A stretch of 64,000 nt of DNA from Paramecium octaurelia (GCA_905182995.1 CAJJDP010000050.1:252877-316876), one strand, 5' to 3'. Positions 11,503 to 23,830 are shown, counted from the stretch's first letter. Numbers and translations: made by a program. Notes: generated by a model from the sequence alone, not told the origin.

Positions 11503-12595
11503 TCATTTGAATATTTTCGTACATTTATTCCATTCTCTTTTATTAGATGTGCATCTCTGGGATTGCTAAGGAGATGTATTCGTGATCCCTTTATCTATAT
11601 TGTTTGCTCTTTGGGAATTAAGAGTCAACTGATTATTCAGTTGATTATACTGATTCTCCTAATTACTGCTAACTGTATTCCTTTGCGAGCTCAATGGAGA
11701 ACAATTGACTTTCTTAGGATTTTCTTATTTCTTATCATTAAATACAATGGCTTCTCTCAAATTTTTATTTGTTTAAACTAATTATTTGATCTGCTAACTC
11801 TAAGTCGATACAATCTCATTCAATTCCTGTTCAGTTTGCAGCAGCTTCTCTTATAAAGATTCAAACTATTTATTAGCCACCAAAATCAAATGCTTCAATT
11901 GCTAATTTTTTTATTATAAATCCAATGAATTTAACCTTTCTTAATTGAGTTCACTCATGCTTTGCTTGAGCTGCAATTACATCTTCTACAGGATCTGCTA
12001 CTACTCTGCTGTTTGGTTGTGCAATAGAGTGATTTCCTGATCAGCATCAATTAGAGTTTGCTTTAAACTATTCAGAAGATTCATGGACTTTTCCATGCCT
12101 TAATAGCTCTAGATATGCATAATCTAATTATTGCAATTTTAAGTATACATAAATCATTTGCATCTTCTCCAAATATGAGATTATATAATTTTATTCCTTT
12201 GAATCCCTTATTAAATTGCTAATTATTTTTATTGCCTCGACATAGCATTTCTAAAACCCTTCAAACATAATCTCCTTTCTATCCAAAGGTTGTTTCTACT
12301 GAAAACTATAATATTCCTCTTGTTCCGTGCTCATCACAACTGAGAGCTCATTTTTCAAATTCGATGGCTTCACTTTTTATAATAGCCCTATGAACTGATC
12401 CAATTCAAGCTTCAAGTTCGAATCCTTAACAATCTCTTGCGATACCAATTTTTCCAATGATTCAATCGACTGATCAGATTATAATGTGGCTATTGACTAA
12501 TACGATTGCTATTGAGTCGATTTACTAATCGATTGGTAGTACTGTCGATCGTCTTCTATGCATTATAGTTGTTCGAGAGACATTGTCAAATCCAT
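11503..12595 (-). CDS. Coiled-coil protein
   Basis: 355 residues, starting MDLTMSLEQLQCIEDDRQYY. One 25-nt intron (GTATACTT...AATTAG) gives an exact frame. A long helical, Gln/Leu/Glu-rich centre (roughly residues 200-290: KQTLIDADQEI, then AEQQQILQKMQLQLKQSM) is a classic coiled coil; the last 60 residues are Asn/Ser/Gln-rich and disordered. Its TGA lies 42 bp beyond the end of the convergent MORN gene. Likely structural; no family recognised. Confidence 0.7.
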
Positions 12596-12659
12596 AACTT
12601 AATATCTGTTAAATAATATTAATTAATTTTTTAGTTCCTATGTATATTAAACATAAAAT

Positions 12660-13206
12660 TCAATCATACACTCTTCTAAAACCTACATGAGTTTCCACCA
12701 TATTTGTATCCAACTCAACCTTGGTAGTATTCCCATTAAGAAAATCCTTGTCGCAATATAAACTTGAGATTTGCATATTCAGACTTCCATAAACCGTTTG
12801 GGTGTCAATCTTTTATTTGTTTAACTCACTATTTTGTTTGTTTATCTAGATATTGATTTATAGTACATCTGAAAGTAATGCCTTAGTTATTTGATCCTCT
12901 TCTCGATATTAATTAGATTTCATCTTATGTAATTCTTCTCGTATGACATTCATGTCATCTCTGCTCACCTTCAAATCATCCTTGATTTTATTTAATATGT
13001 TCTATTTTTATTTTAACACTCCTTACAAACAACTTGTCAATGTGATCCTTCACATTCATTTGCATCGAAGTCTCAAAGCTTTGTTGCACTATTTCAAATT
13101 GATCCTATTGTTTTTCAGTGTCCTAATTAGCATTCTTTGAATTTAGAGATGTTAGAGATTATTGATTCTACGATCCCATATGTAACCTCTTCCCATGCTT
13201 ATGCAT
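12660..13206 (-). CDS. Small coiled-coil protein
   Basis: 173 residues from MHKHGKRLHMGS to RRVYD. One 25-nt intron (GTAAGG...AAATAG) follows DHIDKLF. The middle part (KIKDDLKVSRDDMNVIREEL) has heptad spacing. It starts 453 bp away from the next coiled-coil gene's stop region and shares orientation with it. Function unknown. Confidence 0.65.
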
Positions 13207-13347
13207 TATAATATAATTTAATAAATAAAATACTTATAAATTTAATAATTCATAATATACATTCGAGTTAGTAAACCCAACATCGCCTGTACAATATAAT
13301 TTACATTGACGTCGATCAAAAATTCAATATATACACAGTAAATTATA

Positions 13348-13860
13348 TCAACATTATTTCTAAACTGAATCTAATGGTCGCTGATTTGATGTTGAAAACT
13401 TACTCTTTCTTGTTTCCTTCCTCGACAACAATTAAATAGGTTCTTCAGATTCACTTCCGTCATCATTCTTCACTTGTACCAATTCTGAAAATTATACTTT
13501 TTTGCCTATTAGTTTCTCTGATTGAGTTTTCAAAGGTATCACTTATGAGGTTGTACTGTGTCGATCTGTTTACTTTCCTAAAATCAAATCTATGCTATCG
13601 AAGGCAAAGTCGGTTGATTCAGTTTTTATTTTTTATTGAGATTTTATGGTATATTTATCAGGTAAACTAAATGGGTCAGAGAAGAAATCCCATTTTTTTA
13701 GCGTTTCTTTGCCCACCTTGGAGAGACTTTATTTATTTTCATAAGGATCTGTAAAGTAGTTGGATAGTTGGGGTTGACTTGAGTGATGTTTATGATTTGA
13801 TCTAACATAATAGGGCTTTTAGGGAGTTTTGAAACCAGCAAAAGGGAAATCGAAATTCAT
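13348..13860 (-). CDS. Short disordered protein, intronless
   Basis: 170 residues, MNFDFPFAGFKTPQKPYY to DSVQKQC. Open without introns using the ciliate code. Rich in Ser, Lys, Gln and Pro, with acidic (KNDDGSESEEP) and basic (RKETRKSK) patches suggestive of phosphorylation targets. No domain seen. It ends at TGA 13348-13350; the start lies only 20 bp from the TGA of the upstream kinase gene on the same strand. Confidence 0.6.
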
Positions 13861-13880
13861 ATTTAATTATTTTTATAAAA

Positions 13881-14886
13881 TCATATCACTTATTGAAATT
13901 TAATTTTATTACTCGCACTCATTGCATTCTGAGCAATACTTGCTAATTATGTAGAGCAATCTTAAATATCCATTTCATTCAAATGTTCTAAAACCTATTT
14001 AATATTTGGTCTTTCTTTAGGATTCATCCTCAACATATGGTCAACTAAAGGCTGGATATTTTTAGGCAACTAAGATAAGACTTTTGGTAGTTTTGGTTGC
14101 TTTTCATTAACGAATTCCAAATACATAGGCAAAGATGAGACTCCTTCCCAATTTGATTCCTAGGATATAGGTACAATTTACATTGAAGCTTCCCAAAAGT
14201 TCAGCTATCTAAGACATGATCTCAATTTCTGATCTTCCATCAAATAAAATTTTGCCTGTAAATAATTCTACCAGCGTACAACCGAGTGACCAAATATCAA
14301 TTGAAGCATCGTATTCTTTCAGTCCAAAGAACAATTCTGGGGCTCTGTAATTCTTGGTACAAGTCTGGGGAGTCATAAAATCCCTCATCTAAGTGGAGAT
14401 GCCAAAATCCCCTAATTTAACTTGTCCTTCTGCTGTAACAAAGATGTTGCTAGGCTTAATATCTCTATGGAGGATATTTTAATTATGGAGATAGTTCAAA
14501 GCCTAACAGAGCTCTTTAAAGATGTAGAGTTGTTTATCGTTTATTGAGTGTAAGAGTTCATGAAGTGGTGCCATGTATTCCATGGTTAAACACAAGCATT
14601 TTTTGTATTCAAATTTTTCGGTGAAGGCATCTATAAAACTGATGATGTTGGGATGATGTAAAGTGCTCAGAAACTTGTATTCATTTAACTAAGTGTGATC
14701 CTGAGGGTCGGATGGCTATATACGATTGCAATTTATTAATACTTTTCTGTAATATCTTTTCAACACCAAAGGAGTGTGTTTCTTATTGGGAGGGTCATTT
14801 TCTGACCTTCTTTCAATCAGGTATACTTTGCCTGCATATCCTTTGAATAGGCATTTTATTTTTGTATAACTCTGATTCTGCTACAT
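13881..14886 (-). CDS. CDK/MAPK-like (CMGC) protein kinase
   Basis: 327 residues, one 22-nt intron (GTAAATTG...ATCCTAG). Domain order: loop LFKGYAGKVYLIE, ATP Lys in LVLKRYY, catalytic LHRDIKPSNIF, GDFGIS, a T-loop QMRDFMTPQTCTKNYRAPEL (Thr/Tyr-containing), then DIWSLGCTLVELFTGKILF, the signature of CDK-like kinases. All catalytic residues are intact. There is no clear PSTAIRE helix, so cyclin dependence is doubtful; CDK20/CCRK-like or CDKL-like are the nearest guesses. A 35-residue Ser/Gln-rich tail follows. Confidence 0.87.
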
Positions 14887-15256
14887 TTTATTTGATTTTA
14901 AATTTAATTATATTCACTTTTTGATTCAAATTTTGCTCAAAAGCCATAAAAATCAAGAGACTCAGCTCTCATTACTTATAAGTGGGGTCACTTCTATGAA
15001 GGAATAATTGATTAACTGATATAAATTTGAATAAAATTTATTGAAGTATTAACAGAAATAACTGTCTATTTATTTATATTTTAGTTAATAATTTTAATAT
15101 ATGAATATTTATTCATCAAAATATATTGAGTTTCATTTGTTCTTTTAACAAATTTATATAAAAACTTAAATTTGAAATTCTTTTTATTTGTAATCTAATA
15201 TTGCAAATGCTTAGATTAAATGAAAAAAAATTTAAAAATTTAGATATTATTTTTTA
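14887..15256. promoter_or_regulatory. Divergent promoter region (kinase / L19)
   Basis: 370 bp between the divergent start codons of the CMGC kinase and ribosomal protein L19. Very AT-rich, with no coding frame seen. It should contain both promoters; no specific motif can be claimed. Confidence 0.45.
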
Positions 15257-15825
15257 ATGGTTAATCTCCGCCTCTAAAAAAGATTGGCTTCCACATAATT
15301 AAAGGTTGGTATCAACAGAGTTTGGTTAGACCCAAATGAAGCAAGTGAAATCAGTCTTGCAAATTCAAGAATGTCAATTAGAAAATTAATTAAAGATGGT
15401 TTGATTATGAGGAGATTGAGAACAATTCACTCAAGAGCTAGAGCAAGAAGATTCCTTGAAGCAAAGAGAAGAGGCAGACACACCGGTACTGGTAAGAGAA
15501 GAGGTACAAGAGAGGCAAGAATGCCAACCAAAGTTCTTTGGATCAGAAGACAAAGAGTTTTAAGAAGATTGCTCAGAAAATATAGAGCTGCAAAGAAAAT
15601 TGACAGATAATAGTAAAACATCATTAATAATTTAGATATCACGAATTTTATTTGGCTTCAAAAGGTAATCAATACAAAAACAAAAAAGTTCTTATCGAGG
15701 CAATTCATGAAACTAAATAAGAAAAAGTTAGAGTTGATAAAATCGAGAAGGAATAAAATGACAGAAGAGAAAAGAATAAGGCTCAAAGAACCAAGAAAAC
15801 CTAAAACAAATTTGCTGCTGAATGA
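15257..15825 (+). CDS. RPL19: 60S ribosomal protein L19 (eL19)
   Basis: 181 residues, starting MVNLRLQKRLASTQLKVGIN. The conserved body is obvious: [60 protein letters not shown], then [21 protein letters not shown] 23-nt intron (GTAAAACATC...TTTAG) inside the Asp-Arg-Gln-Gln segment restores the long basic C-terminal helix, which ends FAAE at TGA 15823-15825. eL19 bridges the subunits through this helix. Length matches the eukaryotic family. Spacing to the next ribosomal gene (S14) is 175 bp, same strand, but separate transcription is expected. Confidence 0.96.
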
Positions 15826-16000
15826 TATTTACATATTTAGTACAATAATCAATAATTGTTATCATAATTATATAATAGATTCTATGGTGTTCTAGACATC
15901 AAATATGCTCAAGTGTATATATATAATGTAGTCTTTAATTAAATTATGCCATGATTCCTATTTTGTATATTAAAAAAAGATTTAAATTAATTTTTAGACA

Positions 16001-16552
16001 ATGGTAACTATAACAATTAAATAAAGGCTGACGCAAAACAATAACCTGTTCAATAACCAAAAGGCAAAAAGGGAAAGAAAACTGGAGAAGAAACTACTTA
16101 ATAAGTTGTAGCTACTTTGGGACCAAATGTGGCTGGAAATGAATTAGTATTTGGAGTGGCTCACATCTTATCCACATGGAATGACACCTTTATTCACATC
16201 ACTGATTTGACAGGCAGAGAAACATTAGCCAGAGTAACTGGTGGAATGAAAGTTAAATCAGACAGAGAAGAATCATCACCATATGCAGCCATGCAAGCAG
16301 CCAAAGATGTTTATGAGAAGTTGAAAACACTCAAAATTAATGCTTTGCATATTAAATTAAGAGCAAGAGGAGGTATTAAATTGTACTTATATACATTTAG
16401 GTGTTGACACAAGATAACCAGGACCAGGTGCTTAAGCTGCTTTGAGAGCATTGGCTCGTCTTGGACTTAAAATTGGTAGAATTGAAGATGTCACTCCAAT
16501 TCCCACTGACTCAACAAGAAGACCTGGAGGTAGAAGAGGAAGAAGATTATGA
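16001..16552 (+). CDS. RPS14: 40S ribosomal protein S14 (uS11)
   Basis: 166 residues. The first 23-nt intron (16004-16026) sits directly after the ATG, so the protein starts [19 protein letters not shown]. Then follow the uS11 core: [60 protein letters not shown], and after a 28-nt intron [20 protein letters not shown] with the hallmark basic C-terminus [12 protein letters not shown]. uS11 sits on the 40S platform near the mRNA exit. Family certain. Confidence 0.97.
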
Positions 16553-16603
16553 AAAAGTAAAATACACATACAGTAAAATAAATGTACATATTAATTAAAT
16601 TAT

Positions 16604-19026
16604 ATGATTTTTGATCTCTAACCTCCATCTCCTTCATTATCTCCCAATTCTAAGACTCTATTACAATAGGAATAACAATATGTAAGACAATATTTATCAA
16701 TTGGAAGTTCTACTTTAAGAAAAAGAACAATAAAAATTTGATTGAATTATTTACAAATAATATTGAAATTCCTACTCTTTAATTGAATAAAAAATTAAAA
16801 AATATTGTTGATTAAAATTCAAGATGCTATGTGACAACACCCTTATAATATTCTACTCCCAGAAATAGGAGAACCAGATTATCTGTTGAATTGCAAACAT
16901 ATGCAAAATTTATTGATGAAATGAAAAGTCGACATCCAGCACTCATTATATAATAAAAAGAAAATAATACATAGAAAGAGCAAAAGAATAAGGAATTTAA
17001 TGATCTAATTTAGAAATTAGAATCTGAATTTTTATTTGGTTAGGGAAAATCATTCTATTACATAAAAGTACAAAAAATAGATAGATTAGAAAATGGAAAT
17101 TTTGGAAGCCAAATTAAAGCATACAAATGTTATTATTATTAGCTAAAGAAAAAAGAGAAGAATTTAGAATCTAAAATTACTAAAATTGACAAAGTAACTA
17201 TATTTTGGAAAAAAAGAAAAGTGTAAAATTAATAATAGTTCATTAAGTTTCTGAACAACAAATCAAAAAAGATAATTCTAATGCTTAAACTAAATAGAAA
17301 TTCTGATACAAGATCGACGTGGTAAATAGAAATTGAATAATTAGAAAATATAAAGAAGAATTTTATAATTAAGCAACTACCTCTCAAATTGAAGAAAGGT
17401 AGATTCAATGTTAAGATTATCAATTTAATTATATATAAAATTATGTTGTAACATATAAAAGTAATTTTAAATGATAATCCTGAAAATTCATATATTTTCT
17501 TGGCTTCAGAATGTGGAGCGTTATTGGAAATATTTACAGAAGAAGAAGATACTAATTAAATCGAATCTTTAGAAGTAAAGAAAATAGAAAAAATAGGAGT
17601 TGTGAATCATGCTAAATCTTCTAATTTTATAGTATAGTTTTAATTAATTTATGATTATTGACAACGAGAAGAAATAGATAAGAGAACTGTTTGCCAATGA
17701 TTAAAAGTATGTCCAAAATGAAAAAAAGATTCAAAATGATTTTATAGTTTAAATGCAGGTTGCCAAATATGATTCATAAAACAAAGACGATCCATTATTA
17801 ATTTAAGCAGGTTTCATAATTAAATTATATCCTAAGGTCTCACTTAATCAAAATAATCTGTCTTCATCATTTAAGGAAAATTGTAGAATGACAATAATAT
17901 AAGGTCAATTACTTACTATATGATCTCCTAACTATAAAATAAAAAAAATTAGTAATCATTCCATAATATCATTTAGAGAATTTTTCGTCATTTATCTCAA
18001 TACAGAGTTGAAAACTTACTTGAATCTATCAAAATTTTACTCTGTCCTTAAAGAATTACCTTGTATCTGTTTTGAAAACCTGCAAAAAATTATTATAATA
18101 CATGGGAACTTTTTGATTAAATCATGGTTTTTATTTCAAAACAGCATTTAAATCTAAATTTTGAAATAAAAGACCATTTAACTTGAAAAGTATTTTAATC
18201 CTTTAATTTTAGAGTTGCTTAATTGCTTAATTATCAGTATTTCAATAAGAGTTAATTTGAAAAACTACCTTCATATTGCAAAGATTCCTCGTATTAATAA
18301 CTTTAATAAGCTTTTACTGTAAATCAATAAATGCTTGTTCAAGTAGATCAAATTTAACTTTACAATCTTGAATTGGGATAGTATGAACTTACGAGCAAGG
18401 GAATACCATTCATTCTTGATCTCTGCATCACTAAATTATTATAAAACCCATAAAACATTAAACTAGAAGGGATATTTAGATTATGTTCTGCTTAAACTCA
18501 CGATAAAGAGTTTGAAAATTATTTAATATATAAATAGTATGAAGAATTACTTGATTACGAGAATATAATAGTAATAGCCAATTTTATTAAAAGAGTTCTA
18601 GATAAATTAAGGTATTCAGTCGTTCCATATTAATATTATGATTAACTAAATACAATACATCACTATTCCATAGAAGAAGGGTAGAAATTAATTTAACAAT
18701 TCCCAATTTTGAATAGGAATTTATTCACCTTAATAATATTAATCCTTTAGTAAGTGGCATCACATTCTGATGTTAATAAGATGAATGCTAGCAATTTGGC
18801 AATTGTTTTTGGTATTACCTTGTGTAGACCAAAAGAATACCAATAAGAGAATATTTAAGAATAATATTAGAAGTATCATTATAAAACAATATTTAGAATA
18901 AAAATAGTAAATTAATTTATTTAATTCTTGATTGAGAATGCTTCCTAAATATTTCCAAACTAGAGAATAAATGACTTTATTCTTGAAACAGACATAGAAT
19001 AAAAAGTGAAGCATCAAAAGGAATGA
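16604..19026 (+). CDS. RhoGAP-domain protein with helical N-terminal region (exons partly unresolved)
   Basis: The C-terminal 300 residues read continuously to TGA 19024-19026 and form a RhoGAP domain: GIPFILDLCITKLL, LEGIFRLCSAQTHDKEFENY with the catalytic arginine-finger position (EGIFR), NFIKRVLDKL, and NKMNASNLAIVFGITLCRPK, the conserved helix. RhoGAPs accelerate GTP hydrolysis on Rho/Rac GTPases. A 23-nt intron precedes this part (GTATTTT...TTTTAG near 18194). Upstream, from an ATG at 16604 (MIFDLQPPSPSLSPNSKTLL), long charged helical segments are open, including SVELQTYAKFIDEMKSRHPA, which could belong to an F-BAR-like region, but several short introns are ambiguous and there might be two genes. 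Confidence 0.6.
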
Positions 19027-19158
19027 TATGATTATTTAATGTCCCGTATTTCACTTATTTAGTAACTATACAAATTCTTTTTCTTACAAAATTAGAATAT
19101 AAATTCTGTTTCTTATAAATAATTAATTAAATAGATGTAAGTGAAATAAGTTATATTC

Positions 19159-19482
19159 ATGTTAGTTCTATCTAGGGTCTAATGTGAAAGCATCATTACT
19201 TCGATAAGAAACTACACGAATGGCATAATTTAGTCTTAAGTGACTTAATAAAATTTAATGGATTTTGCTCCTTATATACTTCCTTTTGGAATAATGTTTA
19301 TATTATCATTGCAGATGATAAAAGTTTGTTTCAGAAGATAAATGCAATACGATTCATTGCCTTAAAGCGAATAATAAGCAAATAAAATTCACCATAAAAA
19401 AATACAAATACCTATTAAGCATAAAATATAACTGGTTCTAATGAGATACTATTGTTAACTATTGAGATAATTGACTATTTGA
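19159..19482 (+). CDS. Possible small hypothetical protein
   Basis: Open frame of 107 residues with the ciliate code (MLVLSRVQCESIITSIRNYT), including one hydrophobic segment (PYILPFGIMFILSLQMIK). No family match, and composition is close to chance for AT-rich DNA. It lies between the RhoGAP gene and the convergent RING/Kelch gene, where an ORF of this size could be fortuitous. Confidence 0.2.
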
Positions 19483-19512
19483 TTTTATGGTTTTTAACTA
19501 TTAATTATAAAT

Positions 19513-21660
19513 TCAAAATTAAAATAATCCTTCATCTTATTCGTTATATGCATAATCTTCTAAGTCTTCGAATTCTTCACTTTGAGCATCTTAATTAAAT
19601 GAATCATTCCCAAATGGTGCTTATTCTTCAAATTTATATTTTTGGTATTATTGTTACTACAATGTAAAATAAACATTACTTTTTATTAATTATGCTTTAA
19701 TAAATTTGAAATAGTATTTGAACTATTGATTTCAAATGTTAAAGCACTGCACCATGAATCCAAATTATCTTGAACCAGTGAATCATAACTCCTAATTATA
19801 ATTAATTTATGATTTACCTTAAATTCATCCATGTTTGCTGGCTTAATGAGTATTTTTCTACTGAATAATTGTTGCCACCACAAGCAAATAAGTGATTATC
19901 ATGAATAACCAATTTGTTTCTCAAATCCCTTCCTTCATTCATTTTGCTCAAAGTTTTAACTATCTATTCTTTCACATCATATACTTATAAATCATATGAA
20001 AAACCTTGATTTGATCTTAAATGATTAAAATATGTAATACTTACCCTCCTCCCAAGATAAAGATCTTATTATCATCTTAGGATATCGCAGCAGCATTACT
20101 AAACCCTTATTTGAATTTAACATCCAAGACCTTCCATTGGTTGTCTTTCACAGAATACCTTTCAATTGTGTTCAATCTCTCTCTTCCATCAAAGCCTCCG
20201 AACACATAGATAAATTTATTTATGGCTGCTGCTGCTGCAAAGGCACATTTTTATTTCTGTAATGGATCGATTATTTTCCATTCATCTGAAACTAAACTAT
20301 ACTTTTCACAGCATGACAACATTTGCTTAGCTGATCCATCATATCTATATTTTAACTTAATTATTAGATTACCCTCCAATTGCATATACAAATCCATCAA
20401 GATAGACGCAGGCATGCTCTTTCCTTGGAAAGTACATACTTTTTAAGGCTTATGATTGAAATCCTTTAGATGGCGATATTGACATGGTGTTTCTGCTGAC
20501 TCCTCCTCCAGTAATTATGATATCACCACTTGGCAAACTGACAGCGGCAGCATAATAATTATATTCTAAAGTATTCTATTATATAAATTTAGTATACATT
20601 TGGCATTTGTTTGTATGTCCACTCATTATTTTCAATGTTATAAATTAATATTTTATGCTTATCACCAAAGAAGCATATTTATGGATTAGATATATCCTTT
20701 TTGAATTAACCAAATTTTGAGATGTCGTTAATTAGCTTCAAATCAAAAACTAACTTTGGTAATTTCTTAATCTCACTAATCTTTAATTGCTTTTGTTATG
20801 CCACATCTCTATCTACTTATTCCTCTAAATCATCAATTTCCTTTATAAGATCATTGTTTTTCAGGGCCTTAATTCCTTCTATTACATTATTTGACTATGT
20901 ATACTTAGTTCTATTTATTTCTAGTCTAATTTTGCTGTTAAACTTGCCATATTGGTCAGCAAAGATTAATTAAAAGCTAGTTCCTGATCAATCTATTCGC
21001 ATTCAGTAGTAAATATTTTCAATAGTTAATCCAACAATTCTTATTTTCTAAGTTCGATCTTTTTTATTAGTCGATCAAATTGTTCATCAAGTTGTTGCAT
21101 CTGAAAGTTTTTGATAAATAAAATACCAATTTCACATTTTCTAATTACAATTATTCTTTGCTATTATCAAATCCTTTTACTTACTTTTCCAAAATGTCAA
21201 ATTGGAATTTTAGTTTTGATTAGATCTTTCCCAATCGATTTTATTATAAAGATACTAGGCTATATATTATTTCGATACCGGAATGTTCGTATTTGAAAAA
21301 CTTATGACCATAATGCTCTGCTATACATTCAGTGCACATATTTGATTAATCATCTTCACAAAAAAATTATAATGGAAGTTTTGTATGTATTGGACATAAA
21401 TCGAATTTTTTTCTAATTATTATGCTATTAATTTACTATACTTCCAAATGTTTGGAAGCCAAATCCATAGCCACATAATTTTTACTTAATAGATGTGGTT
21501 TCACATGTGGTTCATGCTTTGTTCTACAAAGTGGACATTCTATTCTCTTATTGATATTGAAGATTTATTCAAGACACATAGAACAGTAAGTATGACCACA
21601 AAGGAGATTTCTTGCCACTTTATTTTGGGAATACAAATCAAAACACATTGGGCATTCCAT
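19513..21660 (-). CDS. RING finger / B-box / Kelch-repeat protein (TRIM-like)
   Basis: Starts MECPMCFDLYSQNKVARNLL. The first 50 residues form a C3HC4 RING (CPMC..., CGHTYCSMCLEQ, CPLCRTKHEP). A B-box-type zinc site follows (LCPIHTKLPLQFFCEDD, then MCTECIAEHYGHKF), then a helical coiled-coil stretch. The C-terminal half is Kelch-like: AAAVSLPSGDIIITGGGVS and EHACVYLDGFVYAIGG are typical GG-ended blades. It ends with an acidic tail DAQSEEFEDLEDYAYNEQ. A RING plus Kelch architecture suggests an E3 ubiquitin ligase with a propeller for substrate recruitment. Exact positions of the short introns in the middle were not all resolved. Confidence 0.8.
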
Positions 21661-22133
21661 TTTTTATTTAAATTATTTATATTCCTATAATTGTTGGTTT
21701 TCGTATAATTATCATAACTCATATGTTTCATTTACATTAATAATATATTTAATTCAAAAGGATATTAATTTATAATAATTGTTAAATTTATACATTTTTC
21801 ATCAGATCAGATTTTTATAAATATGAATTAATAATACTATATCATATAGATGACATTCAAATATCTAAAAGTCATCCAAGGGGGTGTGTATATAATAATT
21901 GTTGGCGTAAGTAGATACACAGGGTATTAGATATTTTAGAGAAATCTCAAAGAAAACTTTAAGATTTTATTGCTAAATTAAATTGACATCAAATGAATGA
22001 TAGAATCAAGATCAGAGTTAGATCAACGAATGGCTTTCCATTAAGAATCAAGTCTACTATGTGATTTCAATAAATAGAGTTAAATATAAAATGATTTAAA
22101 TAAATAGAGATAACATATTTTATTAAAATTAAC
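21661..22133. promoter_or_regulatory. Divergent intergenic region (RING/Kelch gene and kinase)
   Basis: 473 bp between divergent start codons. AT-rich; a small GC-richer island around 21880-21920 (AAGGGGGTGTGTATATAATA) stands out from its surroundings. No coding frame seen. Confidence 0.4.
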
Positions 22134-23772
22134 ATGGAGTAAGAATCCAATGCGTAGGTTTTAAATGATTATGTTATTAACAAAAATAACCCAATCGGAT
22201 CAGGACTAAATTCAACTGTAAATAATTAATTCAAAAAGGTTTTTAAAGCAAAGCATGTGGACACAAATAAATATGTAGCACTGAAATTATTGAGGAAATA
22301 AACTCATGATAATAATATTTCAAAAGAGATGATATCGAAAATCTATTAATAGGAAGTCTAAGCCTTATAATTATGCAACTAATTGAACAGCAAAAATATT
22401 GTTCGTCTTTTTTCTCATTTTGAGAATTGCAACGAGTATGTGTTAGTATTAGAATTATGTGAATGTAAACAATTATTTAGAATAGAATCTTTAATGGAAT
22501 ATCTACAATAAAAATCCCATCTTAAAGAAGAAGAAGCTTTAGATATTTTTGGTTAAATCTATAGAGGACTTTCTTAGTATTAAATTTATAATAATTAGTT
22601 TATAAAATTAAAAATATTATCATCGAGATATTAAACCCTCAAATATTATGATTAAGGACAGTGAGATCAAAATAATTGATTTTGGTTTTTGTAAACAAAT
22701 TATAGGTGTTGATAATCTTAAGCAACACACAAGATGTGGAACATTTGGATATGAAGCTCCTGAAGTAAAATTTGGGGTTTACGAGCCTGAAAAATCAGAT
22801 ATATACTCTTTAGGTGTTGTGTATTATGAAATCCTTTATGGCTTGTAGAATTTCCATTCTAAGACAGAATTTACTTATCCCCAAGAATAAAATGTTAGTG
22901 AATAAACAACAACTCTTATTGATATGATGATTTAAGAACAGGCTGCAAATAGAATTTCTTGGCAATAAATTGGATAATTCTTGGATGCAATTAAAAATAC
23001 ATAGAATATTGGATGTCATTAAAAATATTAATTAGATGAGAGTTTGAAGGAGAAATATTTTACTTTAAAAAAACTACTTTAAGATTTAAAAAAAATTAGA
23101 AAGGAAATAAAAGATTTTCCATCTGAAAACTTGGAGCTATTATTAATTAAAAAGTTGATTTTTGATTTTGAATCGACGAAATTAGAATTTGAGAAATAGA
23201 AAATTGAATTAGAACAATAATTAAAAATAATGGAATATGATTTTGAAGTCAATATTTTGGAATTGAAAATATTGCAAAATCATTCATTAAGAACAAAATT
23301 AAACAAATTGATAATTGATTTAGAAAAAGAAAGATACATATCATTAAATGAAAATAAGTAAGAATGATAATTATGGTTTAGAGAATTAAAACTTAAATTA
23401 TGCAATGACTACTTCATAAAACATTATAATCATCTAAATGAAGAACTTTTCAATGAATAATCTGAAAATTTTCAATAAAATTTAGAAAGGGGAATTAAAG
23501 AATTTTTGACAATACTTTAGAAGCCTGAGTATATCACATCTGACAATTCTTTATAAATAAAATAGTTGAGAATAAACATCTTAATAATTCAATATTCAGA
23601 TAAATATTTTGTAAAAAGTAATTGTAAATTTTAGGAATAAATTAAAGATCATCTATTCAAAAATAATTTAATAACAAACAAAGAACTTAGTATGGTTGAT
23701 ATTTTAGATGATATAAAAAATGAGAGTATTGCTGATCAATTCGAATAATGCCTTGAAAAACTTAGATTTTGA
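22134..23772 (+). CDS. Serine/threonine kinase with long helical C-terminal region
   Basis: 523 residues; three introns (21, 22 and 24 nt) give an exact frame from MEQESNAQVLNDYVINKNNP to TGA 23770-23772. Kinase domain residues about 12-270: GSGLNSTVFKAKHV, YVALKLLRKQ, YHRDIKPSNIMIKD, IDFGFCKQI, GTFGYEAPEV, KSDIYSLGVVYYEILYG. All catalytic residues are present. The remaining 250 residues are Leu/Glu/Lys/Gln-rich helices (LKKIRKEIKDF, LEFEKQKIELEQQLKIMEYD), probably a coiled-coil oligomerisation or targeting module. It resembles the ciliate ULK/NEK-like expansions; subfamily not assignable. Confidence 0.86.
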
Positions 23773-23830
23773 TAGATAAGCTTATTTGATCTATTAATTA
23801 ATAATTATATCAAAAATATTATCAATAACA

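Noticed and set aside
11563-11781. Forward hydrophobic ORF of 72 codons
   Set aside because: Antisense to the well-supported coiled-coil gene at 11503-12595; Gln/Leu-rich coils give hydrophobic shadows.
15427-15642. Reverse ORF across ribosomal protein L19
   Set aside because: Hydrophobic antisense shadow of the basic L19 gene.
17956-18500. Reverse-strand multi-exon gene (pieces such as SDAEIKNEWYSLAHC)
   Set aside because: Forward strand here encodes a recognisable RhoGAP domain; the reverse reading is its shadow.
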